Source of the DNA: Acinetobacter haemolyticus CIP 64.3 = MTCC 9819 | Lineage (GTDB): Bacteria; Pseudomonadota; Gammaproteobacteria; Pseudomonadales; Moraxellaceae | Assembly (NCBI RefSeq): GCF_000369065.1 | Contig: NZ_KB849801.1 | Coordinates: forward strand, 54,637 to 118,636 | Direction of reading: 5' to 3' | Length of the DNA: 64,000 nt | Shown here: positions 9,831-18,748 of the stretch, piece by piece | Layout: each line of letters begins with the position of its first letter | Numbering within the stretch: position 1 is the stretch's first letter | The notes under the pieces: model-generated | Databases searched by the model: none | What the model saw: only the letters and a program-made list of their open reading frames with translations | What the model was told of the DNA's origin: nothing | Translations under genes and position numbers: made by a program

Positions 9831-10256
9831 TTAAATCACAGGTTGAGTTAAAATCGTCACTTGATCTGTATTTAGACCAAGATAAAAACAAGTCGGGCGT
9901 AGGGTGTGGCAGGCTGGACCATTCTGATTGACGAAAAACAATAGGCAGTCGCCATCACAATCGAGTCTAGCATCCGTCAAATATTGACGATGACCTGAAC
10001 TCTCACCTTTACGCCATAAACACTTTCGTGAGCGCGACCAATAACACACTTGTTTGGTTTGCAAGGTTTCGATTAGAGCTTCTCGATTAACCCAAGCCAT
10101 CATCAATACTTCTTTGCTTGTTTGATCTTGAGTGATCGCTGGAACAAGACCATCTTGGTTCCATTTGATCTGTTCAAACACAGCTTCAAAATCAAATTTC
10201 TGCCCCAAAGACCCATGTTCCATCTGCTCAAAAATAGAATGCTTTACCATTGCCAT
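9831..10256 (-). CDS. hisI2: Phosphoribosyl-AMP cyclohydrolase paralogue
   Basis: A protein of 141 residues with the signature of HisI-type [24 protein letters not shown], then the metal-binding DCDGDCLLF and GPACHT.....CF. The enzyme opens the purine ring of phosphoribosyl-AMP in histidine synthesis and needs a metal held by the Cys residues. The gene lies in the folE2 operon and overlaps the folE2 stop by 13 bases, so it is probably a zinc-starvation paralogue rather than the housekeeping his gene; no other his genes are near. Two Met codons (residues 1 and 3) could start it. Confidence 0.85.
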   Translation of the reverse strand: MAMVKHSIFEQMEHGSLGQKFDFEAVFEQIKWNQDGLVPAITQDQTSKEVLMMAWVNREALIETLQTKQVCYWSRSRKCLWRKGESSGHRQYLTDARLDCDGDCLLFFVNQNGPACHTLRPTCFYLGLNTDQVTILTQPVI

Positions 10257-10584
10257 GAACCCTGTGCCACAGCATCATGCGCATGCAGGCTTTCTGCATG
10301 AATGACTTTGAAATTAAAGCCTCTAATACTTTTATGATTTAAAAATGTGCCATATAGCCGTCGTAAGGCATCTTCACAAAACATCAGGTTTTGACCATTG
10401 GCAATTGCGAAGGCCTGTTCATCGATACGTTTAACGGCAGTCTGAACAGGTGTCATGAGAGCTTGTTCAGCTTGATTAATAAATAAAATCAGTGGGATAT
10501 GTTGGATATTTTGATCAAGTCTGAAATTAAGAATTGAACCGTACCGGGTTTGTCGGAGGGTCAATATTCTGAGAGACTATTCCG

Positions 10585-10902
10585 ATGAAAAAACCAAACT
10601 ATACCCCCGAAATTAGAGAAAGAGCGGTTCAATTACTAATTGAATCTGAAAAAGATTATCCTTCTACTTGGGCAGCAATCACAGCTATTGCACCTAAGAT
10701 TGGTTGTACTCCTGAAACATTGCGTGTTTGGTATTTAAAGCATATGGATCAACTAAATCCTGCCAAAGTACAACAGATATCTGACCAAGAAAAAATGAAG
10801 CAAATGGAACGTGAAATTAAAGAATTAAAACGTGCCAATGAAATTCTACGTAAAGCAGCCGCTTTTTTCGCCCAGGCGGAGCTCGACCGCCCACACAAAT
10901 AA
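10585..10902 (+). CDS. IS3-family transposase OrfA (copy A1)
   Basis: A protein of 105 residues: an N-terminal helix-turn-helix (YTPEIRERAVQLL, then CTPETLRVWY) followed by a leucine-zipper coiled coil (MKQMEREIKELKRANEILRKAAAFFA). The reading frame ends in TAATG, overlapping the orfB start. A T-TTT-TTC slippery run followed by a GGCGG/CCGCC stem near the end suggests -1 frameshifting to give the fused transposase OrfAB. Confidence 0.9.
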   Translation: MKKPNYTPEIRERAVQLLIESEKDYPSTWAAITAIAPKIGCTPETLRVWYLKHMDQLNPAKVQQISDQEKMKQMEREIKELKRANEILRKAAAFFAQAELDRPHK

Positions 10903-11804
10903 TGGTGGATTTTATCCATAACAATAAAGATCGATATGGTGTTGAAGCGATTTGTAGAATTTTACCGATTGCAGCTTCGACCTATTATCGGGCTTTAGAT
11001 CTCGTTGATAACCCAGAACATCGAGCGAAACGTGCTCAGCATGATTTACATCATGCAGAACAAATCAAACGTATTTGGAAAGAAAGTTCAGGTCGATATG
11101 GTGTACGTAAAGTCTGGCAAAAATTGAAACGTGAAGGCTATGTTATTGCACGTTGTACAGTTGCTCGATTGATGCAGAAGCTAGATATACAAGGTGTTTG
11201 GCGTGGTAAGAACAAACAAACTACCCGCAGCCGAGATGATCAAAAACGAGCAGATGATTTAGTGAAACGGAATTTTAGTGCTGATCGACCTGACCAATTA
11301 TGGGTCAGTGACTTTACGTATATTCAAACTCATTCAGGCTGGGTATATACCGCATTTGTTATTGATGTGTTCTCACGAGCAATTGTTGGATGGAAAGTAT
11401 CTACACGGATGAATACAGATATGGTGCTCGATGCACTTGAGCAAGCATTGCACGATCGAGGCATGCCAAAGAATGTGATTCATCATTCCGATAGAGGTGT
11501 TCAATATCTTTCTATTCGCTATACCAATCGTTTAGAAGCTGCAAATTTACGAGCATCAGTCGGTACAACTGGTGATTCATACGATAATGCTCTGGCTGAA
11601 ACGGTGAATGGCTTATACAAAACAGAGGTGATTGAATATTTAAAAGCAGATTGGCAAGGTTTAGCAGATGTACAACTTGCGACACTAAACTGGGTATATT
11701 GGTTCAATAAAAAGCGTGTACACAGTGCACTGGGTTATGTATCGCCTTTTGAGTTTGAAGCAATGTACTATGATAAGATTAACCCGTTAGGTCAGGTGGC
11801 CTAA
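10902..11804 (+). CDS. IS3-family transposase OrfB (copy A1)
   Basis: A protein of 300 residues with the HTH_21-like N-terminal part (YGVEAICRILPIAASTYY, RYGVRKVWQKLKREG) and an rve-type integrase core. The DDE residues can be placed at WVSDFTYIQT, HHSDRGVQYLS and DNALAETVNGLYKTE. It is in the -1 frame relative to OrfA. It is intact, so the copy may still be active. Confidence 0.9.
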   Translation: MVDFIHNNKDRYGVEAICRILPIAASTYYRALDLVDNPEHRAKRAQHDLHHAEQIKRIWKESSGRYGVRKVWQKLKREGYVIARCTVARLMQKLDIQGVWRGKNKQTTRSRDDQKRADDLVKRNFSADRPDQLWVSDFTYIQTHSGWVYTAFVIDVFSRAIVGWKVSTRMNTDMVLDALEQALHDRGMPKNVIHHSDRGVQYLSIRYTNRLEAANLRASVGTTGDSYDNALAETVNGLYKTEVIEYLKADWQGLADVQLATLNWVYWFNKKRVHSALGYVSPFEFEAMYYDKINPLGQVA

Positions 11805-12489
11805 CTTAAATAAAAAAGTCTCCGACAAACCCGGTACGGTTCAAATCGCAAAGCTTCTTTGACTATGTGGTGTTGCAGCAATCGCATCTGTACTGCTTAG
11901 CCAATCTAAAATTTCCTGCTGATCTAAACGAATGTCTTGATTGTTGAGTGCTGATTCAAAACGTTGTTGAATAATGTTTCTTGCAAGAGCAGCCGAGCAT
12001 GGGCAGGTTGATGAATAGGGAATCTCAACGTTTAGTTCTGCTAAAAACTGCCCATCTAAAAGTTGGCATGACAAAACAAAAGGATAACTTTTCCAACCTG
12101 AAAGCTTGCTGATCAATGCAGGTCGTTCGATATACAGTTCGCTATGAATTTCAATTTTTGCATGTTTGGATAGATCACGATGACTTTCTAAAAAGTCTTG
12201 TAATAATGACTGCAGATCGATCAAGTTCAAATTTTCAATCGAACTCAGTTCTAATAGTCGCGTATACAAGCGTGACATATGAATCCCTTTGGCTAAGGGA
12301 TCGTCCAAACTGACATAAGCATTGATTTGACTTTGACATAGCGCATTTTCGATACGAACGGGTAATGCAATTTTTTCCATACCAACCCAATCTAGGCAAT
12401 GGCTATAAGCTTTGGGTAAAGTCGATTCAGCTGAAATATCTGGAAGAGCGAGATTCATTTGTCTAATGGCTTACGTTGTAATGTTTGTT

Positions 12490-12507
12490 GTAATGTTATA
12501 ACATAAC
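12490..12507. promoter_or_regulatory. Zur-box-like palindrome, divergent promoter
   Basis: The 18 bases GTAATGTTATAACATAAC contain the perfect 10-bp palindrome TGTTATAACA and are nearly symmetric beyond it. This matches the gammaproteobacterial Zur operator pattern. It lies in the 110-base space between divergent folE2 and zrlA, so one site could control both operons. Confidence 0.75.
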
Positions 12508-12568
12508 AATAAGCATCGACAAGCGCGTTGCGAAGTAAATTCGATTTAAGTGATGCTGGCGAGTCAAA

Positions 12569-13282
12569 ATGAAAAAAATCTACATGCTCGGATTCATTTG
12601 TGGTCTGTCTGCTTGTCAGTCTTCGTATCAAGAGATCCAACCGCAACCTCGACCAAAACTTGAATCGAAACATACGATTCCCAAAGTGATTCTGCAAGAA
12701 AAGCGTATCCCATCTTCGTATCTCCAGTGGGCAATGCAGGCTCAGCATCAACAGCAAATCCAAGCTTATAAAAATTTCTTGAAAGCCCAAGGGATTGATT
12801 CTTTTATTCCAGATTTTGAGTTTTTTCAAACAGCGAGAGATTGGCAAAAGTGTAATTACGCTGAATATGAAGTTCCACCCAGAGAACTCTGGAATAACAG
12901 CATTCCGACTTTAAAGATTCTGAAGCAATTGGTCGAACAAAAACGCATTGATCAGTTTACGGTGACATCTGTGTATCGAAACTATGCATTGAATCGGTGT
13001 GCAGGTGGGGCGGGTGGATCTAAACATGTGTTTAATGCTGCACTAGATTTTCGTATAGGTAGTGAGAATCCAGATTCAATTGAACAAATCCGTATCGAAA
13101 ATACAAAAAAGAAGCTTTGTGAATTCTGGATAGAGCAAGGTGAAGCATTAAATATGGGTTTAGGTGTGTATGCATCAGGACAAATCCATATCGATACAGC
13201 AGGCTATCGTACATGGGGAGTCGACCATCGGTACACTTCTTCACCTTGTATGAATAATTCTTTTAATAATAACAATGAGTAA
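12569..13282 (+). CDS. zrlA: Zur-regulated M15-like peptidase lipoprotein (ZrlA-like)
   Basis: A protein of 237 residues beginning with a lipoprotein signal (MKKIYMLGFICGLSAC, lipobox LSAC, Cys16). The C-terminal half has the metal-site pattern of M15-type D-Ala-D-Ala peptidases: SVYRNYALN, SKHVFNAALDFR, and GQIHIDTAGYRTWG, with His and Asp ligands. A zinc-regulated peptidase lipoprotein, ZrlA, is described in A. baumannii as maintaining the cell wall during zinc restriction. This protein fits that role by sequence type and context. It is the first gene of zrlA-zur-zigA, six bases ahead of zur, and lies just downstream of the Zur-like box. The symbol is assigned by analogy. Confidence 0.75.
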   Translation: MKKIYMLGFICGLSACQSSYQEIQPQPRPKLESKHTIPKVILQEKRIPSSYLQWAMQAQHQQQIQAYKNFLKAQGIDSFIPDFEFFQTARDWQKCNYAEYEVPPRELWNNSIPTLKILKQLVEQKRIDQFTVTSVYRNYALNRCAGGAGGSKHVFNAALDFRIGSENPDSIEQIRIENTKKKLCEFWIEQGEALNMGLGVYASGQIHIDTAGYRTWGVDHRYTSSPCMNNSFNNNNE

Positions 13283-13288
13283 ATTGCA

Positions 13289-13687
13289 ATGAAGCTGACG
13301 ATCGCTCAACAAAATATTTTAGATATTTTAAAAACAGAAAATAAAGCCATGAGTGCTTATGAGTTATTGGAAAAGGCAAAACCTTATGGCTTTCAAGCAC
13401 CAATTCAGATTTATCGAATTCTGAAAAAACTGTCAGAACAGTGCCTGATCATAAAACTAAATACCTTGAATATGTATGTGCTAGACCAAGCCGAAATTTC
13501 AGCAAGTTATCGGCTTTTTACCGTGTGTACCGAATGCCAAAGCGTGCAAAGTATCTCCATTCCACAACTTAAAACCTGTGTGGAAAGTACCATCCAAGCC
13601 AAACAATTCAATCCAAGATACCCATATTTAGAAGTATTGGGTCAATGTTTCTCATGTCTTTCCAAACATGAAACTCAACATATTTAA
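13289..13687 (+). CDS. zur: Zinc uptake regulator Zur (Fur family)
   Basis: A protein of 132 residues with the winged-helix N-terminal domain of Fur proteins (AMSAYELLEKAK, then APIQIYRILKKLSEQCLI). The C-terminal domain has paired Cys motifs CTECQ and CFSC for the structural zinc. With zinc bound, Zur represses uptake and backup genes. It lies six bases after zrlA and just before zigA, in one transcription unit downstream of the Zur-like box, so autoregulation is likely. Confidence 0.88.
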   Translation: MKLTIAQQNILDILKTENKAMSAYELLEKAKPYGFQAPIQIYRILKKLSEQCLIIKLNTLNMYVLDQAEISASYRLFTVCTECQSVQSISIPQLKTCVESTIQAKQFNPRYPYLEVLGQCFSCLSKHETQHI

Positions 13688-13702
13688 TCAGTGAGAACGC
13701 CA

Positions 13703-14926
13703 ATGAATCATTCTTTAGCCACTCCAAGCAAACTTCCTGTGACCGTCCTATCTGGTTTTTTAGGTGCAGGAAAAACCACGTTGCTCAATCATATTTTGAA
13801 CAATCGTGAAGGGCGAAAAATCGCCGTGATTGTCAATGATATGTCTGAAGTGAATATTGATGCGGCATTAGTTCGTGAGGGCGGTGCTGAATTATCACGT
13901 ACAGATGAAAAACTGGTGGAAATGAGCAATGGTTGTATTTGTTGTACCTTACGAGAGGATTTGTTGATTGAGGTACGCCGTTTGGCTGAAGACAATCGCT
14001 TTGATCAATTGGTGATTGAATCAACAGGGATTTCTGAACCTTTGCCCGTTGCAGAAACATTTACATTTGAAGATGAAAATGGCGTTTCACTAAATGAATT
14101 TGCGCGTTTGGATACCATGGTGACTGTGGTCGATGCTTATAATTTTTTAAAGGATTATAGTTCGCTGGATAGCTTAACTTCACGAGGTGAATCATTGGGG
14201 GAAGATGACGAGCGTAATGTGGTTGATCTTTTGATTGATCAGATCGAGTTTTGTGATGTGATCGTATTAAATAAAGTTGATTTGATTAATCGTGAAGAAA
14301 AAGAAAAATTATTTGGCATTCTACATTCACTCAATCCAAGAGCGAAAATTGAAATTGCTGAATTTGGGCAAGTGAAGCTTGATAAAATTCTAAATACCAA
14401 TTTGTTCGATTTCAATGAAGCAGCTCAAGCACCTGGTTGGCTAAAAGAACTCAGAGGTGAACATACGCCTGAAACCGAAGAATATGGGATCAGTAGTTTT
14501 GTTTACAAAGCAAGAAAGCCTTTCCATCCACAACGGTTTTTTGATTTTGTAAACTCTGAGTGGAAAGGTGTGATTCGATCAAAAGGATTTTTCTGGCTTG
14601 CTTCCAATCCTGAGTTTGCAGGTTCGTGGTCACAAGCGGGTGCGATGGCTCGACACGGTGTAGCAGGGTACTGGTGGGCAGCCGTACCAGATGAACATTG
14701 GCCAGAAGATCAACATAGTCGTGATGCAATTGAAAGAAATTGGGATGATTTAACAGGTGACGCTCGACAGGAAATAGTTCTGATCGGTATGGATATGGAT
14801 CAAGATGCACTAACGGCGCAGTTTGATGCATGTTTATTAACAGATGACGAAATGGCACTTGGTGCAAAAGAATGGGAGCAATTTGACAATCCATTTACGG
14901 GTTGGACAGATATGATTTTAAAATAA
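13703..14926 (+). CDS. zigA: COG0523 G3E GTPase, zinc metallochaperone ZigA
   Basis: A protein of 407 residues from ATG 13703; an in-frame GTG at 13691 would add four residues, but the GAGAA before 13703 favours the ATG. The order is Walker [15 protein letters not shown] (residues 17-30), the metal-binding [12 protein letters not shown] with CxCC at residues 78-81, ESTGISEP, and the G4 motif NKVDLIN. A CobW C-terminal domain follows from about residue 260 ([18 protein letters not shown]). It belongs to the GTPases that deliver metal to proteins under zinc limitation. In A. baumannii, ZigA has been linked to zinc starvation and to histidine catabolism. It is the last gene of the zrlA-zur-zigA operon. 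Confidence 0.9.
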   Translation: MNHSLATPSKLPVTVLSGFLGAGKTTLLNHILNNREGRKIAVIVNDMSEVNIDAALVREGGAELSRTDEKLVEMSNGCICCTLREDLLIEVRRLAEDNRFDQLVIESTGISEPLPVAETFTFEDENGVSLNEFARLDTMVTVVDAYNFLKDYSSLDSLTSRGESLGEDDERNVVDLLIDQIEFCDVIVLNKVDLINREEKEKLFGILHSLNPRAKIEIAEFGQVKLDKILNTNLFDFNEAAQAPGWLKELRGEHTPETEEYGISSFVYKARKPFHPQRFFDFVNSEWKGVIRSKGFFWLASNPEFAGSWSQAGAMARHGVAGYWWAAVPDEHWPEDQHSRDAIERNWDDLTGDARQEIVLIGMDMDQDALTAQFDACLLTDDEMALGAKEWEQFDNPFTGWTDMILK

Positions 14927-14943
14927 TTCGAGAAAATAAAGTT

Positions 14944-14983
14944 AAGCTCTAATTTACATTTCTATTTAAATTAGAGCTTCTTT
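14944..14983. terminator. Hairpin between convergent zigA and pcaU
   Basis: Perfect 12-bp arms AAGCTCTAATTT (14944-14955) and AAATTAGAGCTT (14968-14979) with a 12-base loop, followed on the plus strand by CTTTT. It lies between the 3' ends of zigA and pcaU and probably acts in both directions. Confidence 0.75.
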
Positions 14984-14989
14984 TACGCT

Positions 14990-15814
14990 TTAGATGACAT
15001 GTCTTAAATCTCGAGAAGTTTCCAGCAATAATGGCAAAATGTGAGTAATTAAATAATCTTTAGTCGTTCGCATGGTTGGCGATACGATATTCAACGCTGC
15101 AACAACATCAGCATTTGAATCATAAATAGGCACCGCAACAGCGTGTACACCCAGTTCATGCTCTTCACATGAATAGCACCAATCTTGCTCTTTGATTTCA
15201 TGCAGTAGCGCCAAAAACTTCTCACTTTCGGTATGCGTATATTTAGTAAGTCGTTTAAGAGGATATTTTTCTAACCATTGTTTCTGTTCATCCAAATCAA
15301 GATGCGCAAGTAAAATTTTACCTGCTGATGTGGCATGAGCGGGCAACCGATTACCTAGATGTAGACCATATGGGTTAACGCGATCTGTTTGTTGATGCGC
15401 TGCACTTCGTGCGATGGTAATTGCTTCATATCCATCTAACACCATCACTGAATAAATAAGTGAGGTCTGATTGGTCAATAAATTTAATAACGGTTGACAA
15501 ATTTTGGGGAGTGGGGATCCATCTAAGTAAGCACCTGAAAATTTTAGAATTTTAGGTGCAAGATAATAATAATGTCCATCAAACTCCAAATAGCCTAAGT
15601 ATTCCAAAGTAAGTAGATGACGTCGAGCAGCGGCACGTGTCATGCCTGTCTTTTCAGCAGCTGTACTGATATTTAGACGATGACGTTCTGGACCGAAACA
15701 CTCTAGGATGGTTAAACCTTTAGCAATACCTGCGATAAAATCTTCATGTCGAATTGACTTCTTATTCTCACTGTGATGAATCAATCGAACAGTTTTTTCT
15801 TGATCATGATCCAT
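14990..15814 (-). CDS. pcaU: IclR-type regulator of the pca genes, PcaU
   Basis: A protein of 274 residues: an N-terminal winged helix (FIAGIAKGLTILECF, MTRAAARRHLLTLEYLGYL) and an IclR effector domain (RLPAHATSAGKILLA, CEEHELGVHAVAVPIYDS, ALNIVSP). PcaU of Acinetobacter activates pcaIJFBDKCHG-quiBCXA in response to protocatechuate and represses without it. It is divergent from pcaI with a 250-base spacer. The spacer carries GTTCGATCATCGAAC and a further TCGAAC, the expected operator. Length, position and operator all agree with the Acinetobacter PcaU type. Confidence 0.93.
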   Translation of the reverse strand: MDHDQEKTVRLIHHSENKKSIRHEDFIAGIAKGLTILECFGPERHRLNISTAAEKTGMTRAAARRHLLTLEYLGYLEFDGHYYYLAPKILKFSGAYLDGSPLPKICQPLLNLLTNQTSLIYSVMVLDGYEAITIARSAAHQQTDRVNPYGLHLGNRLPAHATSAGKILLAHLDLDEQKQWLEKYPLKRLTKYTHTESEKFLALLHEIKEQDWCYSCEEHELGVHAVAVPIYDSNADVVAALNIVSPTMRTTKDYLITHILPLLLETSRDLRHVI

Positions 15815-15891
15815 ATGATGATAACTCCAATCTGCAATTTCAGTTGCTCATTTCCATTCTAATCAAAAGCTGACTGTTTTACTTGGAAAAT

Positions 15892-15926
15892 GTTCGATCA
15901 TCGAACATAAAATATATATATCGAAC
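15892..15926. promoter_or_regulatory. PcaU operator
   Basis: A perfect palindrome with one central base, GTTCGATCATCGAAC (15892-15906), followed by a third ATCGAAC half site at 15920-15926 in direct repeat. Three related motifs, two as a palindrome and one spaced direct repeat, match the described PcaU site between pcaU and pcaI in Acinetobacter. Confidence 0.85.
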
Positions 15927-16064
15927 AAAATGCACTTTAAAGCATAGAAGTGCGTCCAAAATTTATCAAGAATAAATACAAGCAATCCGAACAGAACACT
16001 CAACTTCATTGGCCCGTTTTTCGGCCTGAAAGATTGAGTGACTTATCGTACAGGAAGTAGTCAG

Positions 16065-16751
16065 ATGATTGATAAGAGTACAGCCTCATTGGTTGAGGTT
16101 TTATCCCAAATAAAAGATGGATCGACCATCATGATCGGTGGCTTTGGAACCGCAGGACAACCTGCTGAACTCATCGATGCTCTGATTAAACTCGGGGTTA
16201 AAGACCTTGTCATCGTCAATAACAATGCAGGCAATGGCGATTATGGTCTTGCCAAACTCCTAAAAACAGGTGCAGTCCGTAAAATCATCTGTTCCTTCCC
16301 TCGTCAGTCTGATTCATGGGTGTTCGATGAACTTTACCATGCGGGCAAGATCGAATTAGAACTCGTCCCACAAGGCAATCTCGCTTGCCGTATCCAAGCC
16401 GCAGGTATGGGCTTAGGTGCTGTATTTACACCGACTGGTTTTGGAACATTATTGGCAGAAGGTAAAGAAACTCGTCATATCGATGGTAAAGATTACGTTC
16501 TTGAATATCCAATCAAAGCTGATTTTGCCTTGATCAAAGCTTACAAAGGCGATCGTTGGGGCAATTTAGTTTTTAATAAGTCGGCACGTAACTTTGGACC
16601 GATCATGGCCATGGCTGCAGATGTCACCATCGCTCAAGTCTCTGAAGTAGTAGAACTCGGTCAGCTTGATCCTGAACACATTATTACCCCGGGGATTTTT
16701 GTCCAGCATGTGGTTGCTGTTAAAGCAACATCACCTGTCGCTGCGCAATAA
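16065..16751 (+). CDS. pcaI: 3-oxoadipate CoA-transferase subunit A
   Basis: A protein of 228 residues from ATG 16065, preceded by AGGAAG; an upstream in-frame GTG at 16038 lacks such a site. Family I CoA-transferase alpha subunit with the GGFGTAGQPAELIDALI loop near the N-terminus and NNNAGNGDYGLA. With PcaJ it transfers CoA from succinyl-CoA to 3-oxoadipate in the beta-ketoadipate pathway. It is the first gene of the long pca-qui operon, downstream of the PcaU operator, and 11 bases before pcaJ. Confidence 0.93.
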   Translation: MIDKSTASLVEVLSQIKDGSTIMIGGFGTAGQPAELIDALIKLGVKDLVIVNNNAGNGDYGLAKLLKTGAVRKIICSFPRQSDSWVFDELYHAGKIELELVPQGNLACRIQAAGMGLGAVFTPTGFGTLLAEGKETRHIDGKDYVLEYPIKADFALIKAYKGDRWGNLVFNKSARNFGPIMAMAADVTIAQVSEVVELGQLDPEHIITPGIFVQHVVAVKATSPVAAQ

Positions 16752-16762
16752 GGAGAATAACA

Positions 16763-17416
16763 ATGAGCTATCAAAAACTCAGCCGTGACCAGATCGCTGA
16801 ACGTGTTGCACAAGATATTCCTGATGGTGCCTATGTCAATTTAGGCATTGGCTTACCGACCAAAATTTCAAAATACTTACCTGCGGATAAAGATGTTTTT
16901 CTGCATTCTGAAAATGGCTTATTGGCATTCGGCCCACCACCAGCCAAAGGTGAAGAAGACCCTGAACTGATTAATGCAGGCAAAGAATATGTGACCATGC
17001 TCACAGGGGGATGCTTTTTTCATCATGGTGATTCCTTTGCCATGATGCGTGGTGGTCATTTAGATATTGCGGTACTGGGTGCATTCCAAGTTGCAGCCAA
17101 CGGTGATCTTGCCAATTGGCATACAGGTGCAGCCGATGCGATTCCTGCTGTGGGTGGTGCAATGGACTTAGCTGTAGGTGCAAAGAAAGTTTTTATCACT
17201 ACCGATCATGTCACCAAGCAAGGTGAACCCAAGATTGTTGAAGCACTCTCTTATCCAGCCACGGGTCTGAAATGTGTTGATCGTATTTATACCGATTTGT
17301 GTGTGATTGATGTGACGACAGAAGGTTTAAAAGTGATTGAGAAAGTGGATGGTCTGAGTTTTGAAGAACTACAGGCTTTGACGGGTGCTCAATTGATTGA
17401 TGCGACTCAAGCTTAA
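16763..17416 (+). CDS. pcaJ: 3-oxoadipate CoA-transferase subunit B
   Basis: A protein of 217 residues, the beta subunit of the family I CoA-transferase. The catalytic glutamate lies in the conserved SENGLLAFGP segment. Further family patterns are VNLGIGLPTKIS and GGAMDLAVGAKKV. A strong AAGGAG precedes the start. It pairs with PcaI to make 3-oxoadipyl-CoA. Unlike the other tight pca junctions, 115 bases of repeat-like hairpins separate it from pcaF. Confidence 0.93.
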   Translation: MSYQKLSRDQIAERVAQDIPDGAYVNLGIGLPTKISKYLPADKDVFLHSENGLLAFGPPPAKGEEDPELINAGKEYVTMLTGGCFFHHGDSFAMMRGGHLDIAVLGAFQVAANGDLANWHTGAADAIPAVGGAMDLAVGAKKVFITTDHVTKQGEPKIVEALSYPATGLKCVDRIYTDLCVIDVTTEGLKVIEKVDGLSFEELQALTGAQLIDATQA

Positions 17417-17426
17417 GGATTGAAAT

Positions 17427-17515
17427 CCCCCTAAATCCCCCTTTGTTAAGGGGGAACTTCATCTAAATAATAGAGTGAGGTTTCCCTCCTTTTAAAAGGA
17501 GGGATTAAGGGAGGA
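17427..17515. repeat. Palindromic intergenic repeat between pcaJ and pcaF
   Basis: Two hairpins. The first is TCCCCCTT-tgt-TAAGGGGGA at about 17436-17454, preceded by a second CCCCCTAAAT unit. The second is a perfect 20-base palindrome CCCTCCTTTTAAAAGGAGGG at 17484-17503. The direct CCCCC units and palindromes look like a dispersed intergenic repeat. It sits inside the operon and could attenuate or stabilise the transcript. Confidence 0.7.
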
Positions 17516-17531
17516 TTATAGGGAAAAACAT

Positions 17532-18740
17532 ATGAAAAACGCTTATATCATTGATGCGATTCGCACACCATTCGGCCGTTATGCAGGTGGTTTAGCGCCT
17601 GTACGTGCTGATGACCTTGGTGCAGTTCCGATTCAAGCCTTAATGCAACGTAATCCAACGGTCGATTGGCAACAAGTCGATGATGTGATCTATGGCTGTG
17701 CTAATCAGGCAGGTGAAGACAACCGTAATGTCGGCCGTATGTCTGCGCTGTTAGCAGGCTTGCCGCACCAAGTCCCTGCAACCACAGTAAACCGTCTTTG
17801 TGGTTCATCTTTAGATGCGATTGCGATGGCTGCACGTGCGATTAAAGCAGGTGAGGCAAATCTCATCATTGCGGGTGGTGTTGAGAGTATGAGCCGTGCA
17901 CCCTATGTGATGGGTAAATCGGACAGTGCTTTTGGACGTAGCCAAAAGATTGAAGATACCACCATGGGTTGGCGTTTTATCAATCCAAAGCTCAAAGAAA
18001 TGTATGGTGTAGATACCATGCCACAAACTGCAGAAAACGTGGCAGAGCAATTTAATATTAATCGTATCGATCAAGACCAGTTTGCCTTGGTGAGCCAACA
18101 ACGTACTGCAGCAGCGCAAGCCAAAGGCTTTTTTAAACATGAAATCGTTCCTGTCACGATTCCTCAACGTAAAGGTGATGCGGTTGTTGTCGATACGGAT
18201 GAACATCCACGTGCATCGACCACGATTGAAGCATTGACCAAACTCAAAGGTGTTGTGAAAGCAGATGGAACAGTGACTGCGGGTAATGCGTCAGGTATTA
18301 ACGATGGTGCAGCAGCGATTTTGATCGCTTCAGATGAGGCAGTTGCTCAATATCAACTTAAACCACGTGCCAAAATCATTGCAGCCACGACAGTGGGTGT
18401 CGAACCCCGCATTATGGGTTTTGCCCCTGCACCTGCAATCAAAAAGTTACTCAAACAAGCCAATCTGACCTTAGAACAAATGGATGTGATTGAGTTAAAC
18501 GAAGCCTTTGCAGCTCAGGCGTTAGCGGTAACACGTGATTTGGGTTTAGCTGATGATGATGCGCGTATCAATCCGAATGGTGGTGCGATTGCTTTAGGTC
18601 ATCCACTCGGTGCCTCAGGTGCGAGATTAGTGACCACAGCTCTGAACCAACTTGAGCAGATCCAAGGACAATATGCTTTGTGTTCGATGTGTATCGGCGT
18701 GGGTCAAGGCATTGCCTTGATTACTCAGCGTGTTGAGTGA
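17532..18740 (+). CDS. pcaF: 3-oxoadipyl-CoA thiolase
   Basis: A protein of 402 residues of the thiolase family. It cleaves 3-oxoadipyl-CoA to succinyl-CoA and acetyl-CoA, the last step of the pathway. Visible are the nucleophile NRLCGSS (Cys90), GGVESMSRAPYV, NEAFAAQALAV, NGGAIALGHPLGASGAR with the catalytic His, and the C-terminal CIGVGQG with the second Cys. An AGGGA precedes the ATG. The stop lies 8 bases before the pcaB ATG. Confidence 0.94.
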   Translation: MKNAYIIDAIRTPFGRYAGGLAPVRADDLGAVPIQALMQRNPTVDWQQVDDVIYGCANQAGEDNRNVGRMSALLAGLPHQVPATTVNRLCGSSLDAIAMAARAIKAGEANLIIAGGVESMSRAPYVMGKSDSAFGRSQKIEDTTMGWRFINPKLKEMYGVDTMPQTAENVAEQFNINRIDQDQFALVSQQRTAAAQAKGFFKHEIVPVTIPQRKGDAVVVDTDEHPRASTTIEALTKLKGVVKADGTVTAGNASGINDGAAAILIASDEAVAQYQLKPRAKIIAATTVGVEPRIMGFAPAPAIKKLLKQANLTLEQMDVIELNEAFAAQALAVTRDLGLADDDARINPNGGAIALGHPLGASGARLVTTALNQLEQIQGQYALCSMCIGVGQGIALITQRVE

Positions 18741-18748
18741 GGTGTGAA

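Larger units (their letters stand above)
10535..11843 (+). mobile_element. IS3-family element, copy A1
   Basis: A complete element of 1309 bp. The ends are near-perfect inverted repeats beginning TGAACCGTACCGGG and finishing CCCGGTACGGTTCA. It is flanked by a 3-base target duplication AAT (10532-10534 and 11844-11846). It has two overlapping frames (orfA, orfB) of the usual IS3 layout. It is a diverged relative of the identical copies A2 and A3, with many scattered differences. It lies inside folE2 in the opposite orientation to that gene. Confidence 0.95.
10244..12458 (-). pseudogene. folE2: GTP cyclohydrolase FolE2, split by an IS element
   Basis: The N-terminal 205 codons lie at 12458-11844 and the C-terminal 95 codons at 10531-10244, with an IS3-family element between them. 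Removing the IS and one copy of the AAT target duplication restores one 300-residue frame (…[15 protein letters not shown]…). FolE2 motifs are present on both sides: STCPCS with the conserved metal-ligand Cys in the N-terminal part, and [26 protein letters not shown] and [10 protein letters not shown] in the C-terminal part. FolE2 makes dihydroneopterin triphosphate for folate without the zinc dependence of FolE. As it stands the gene cannot make an intact enzyme. It is the first gene of the operon, so hisI2, the carbonic anhydrase and pyrC2 downstream may be affected too. Confidence 0.92.

Noticed and set aside
16038-16064. GTG start for pcaI 27 bases upstream
   Set aside because: The ATG at 16065 has a clear AGGAAG and gives the usual family length of 228 residues.
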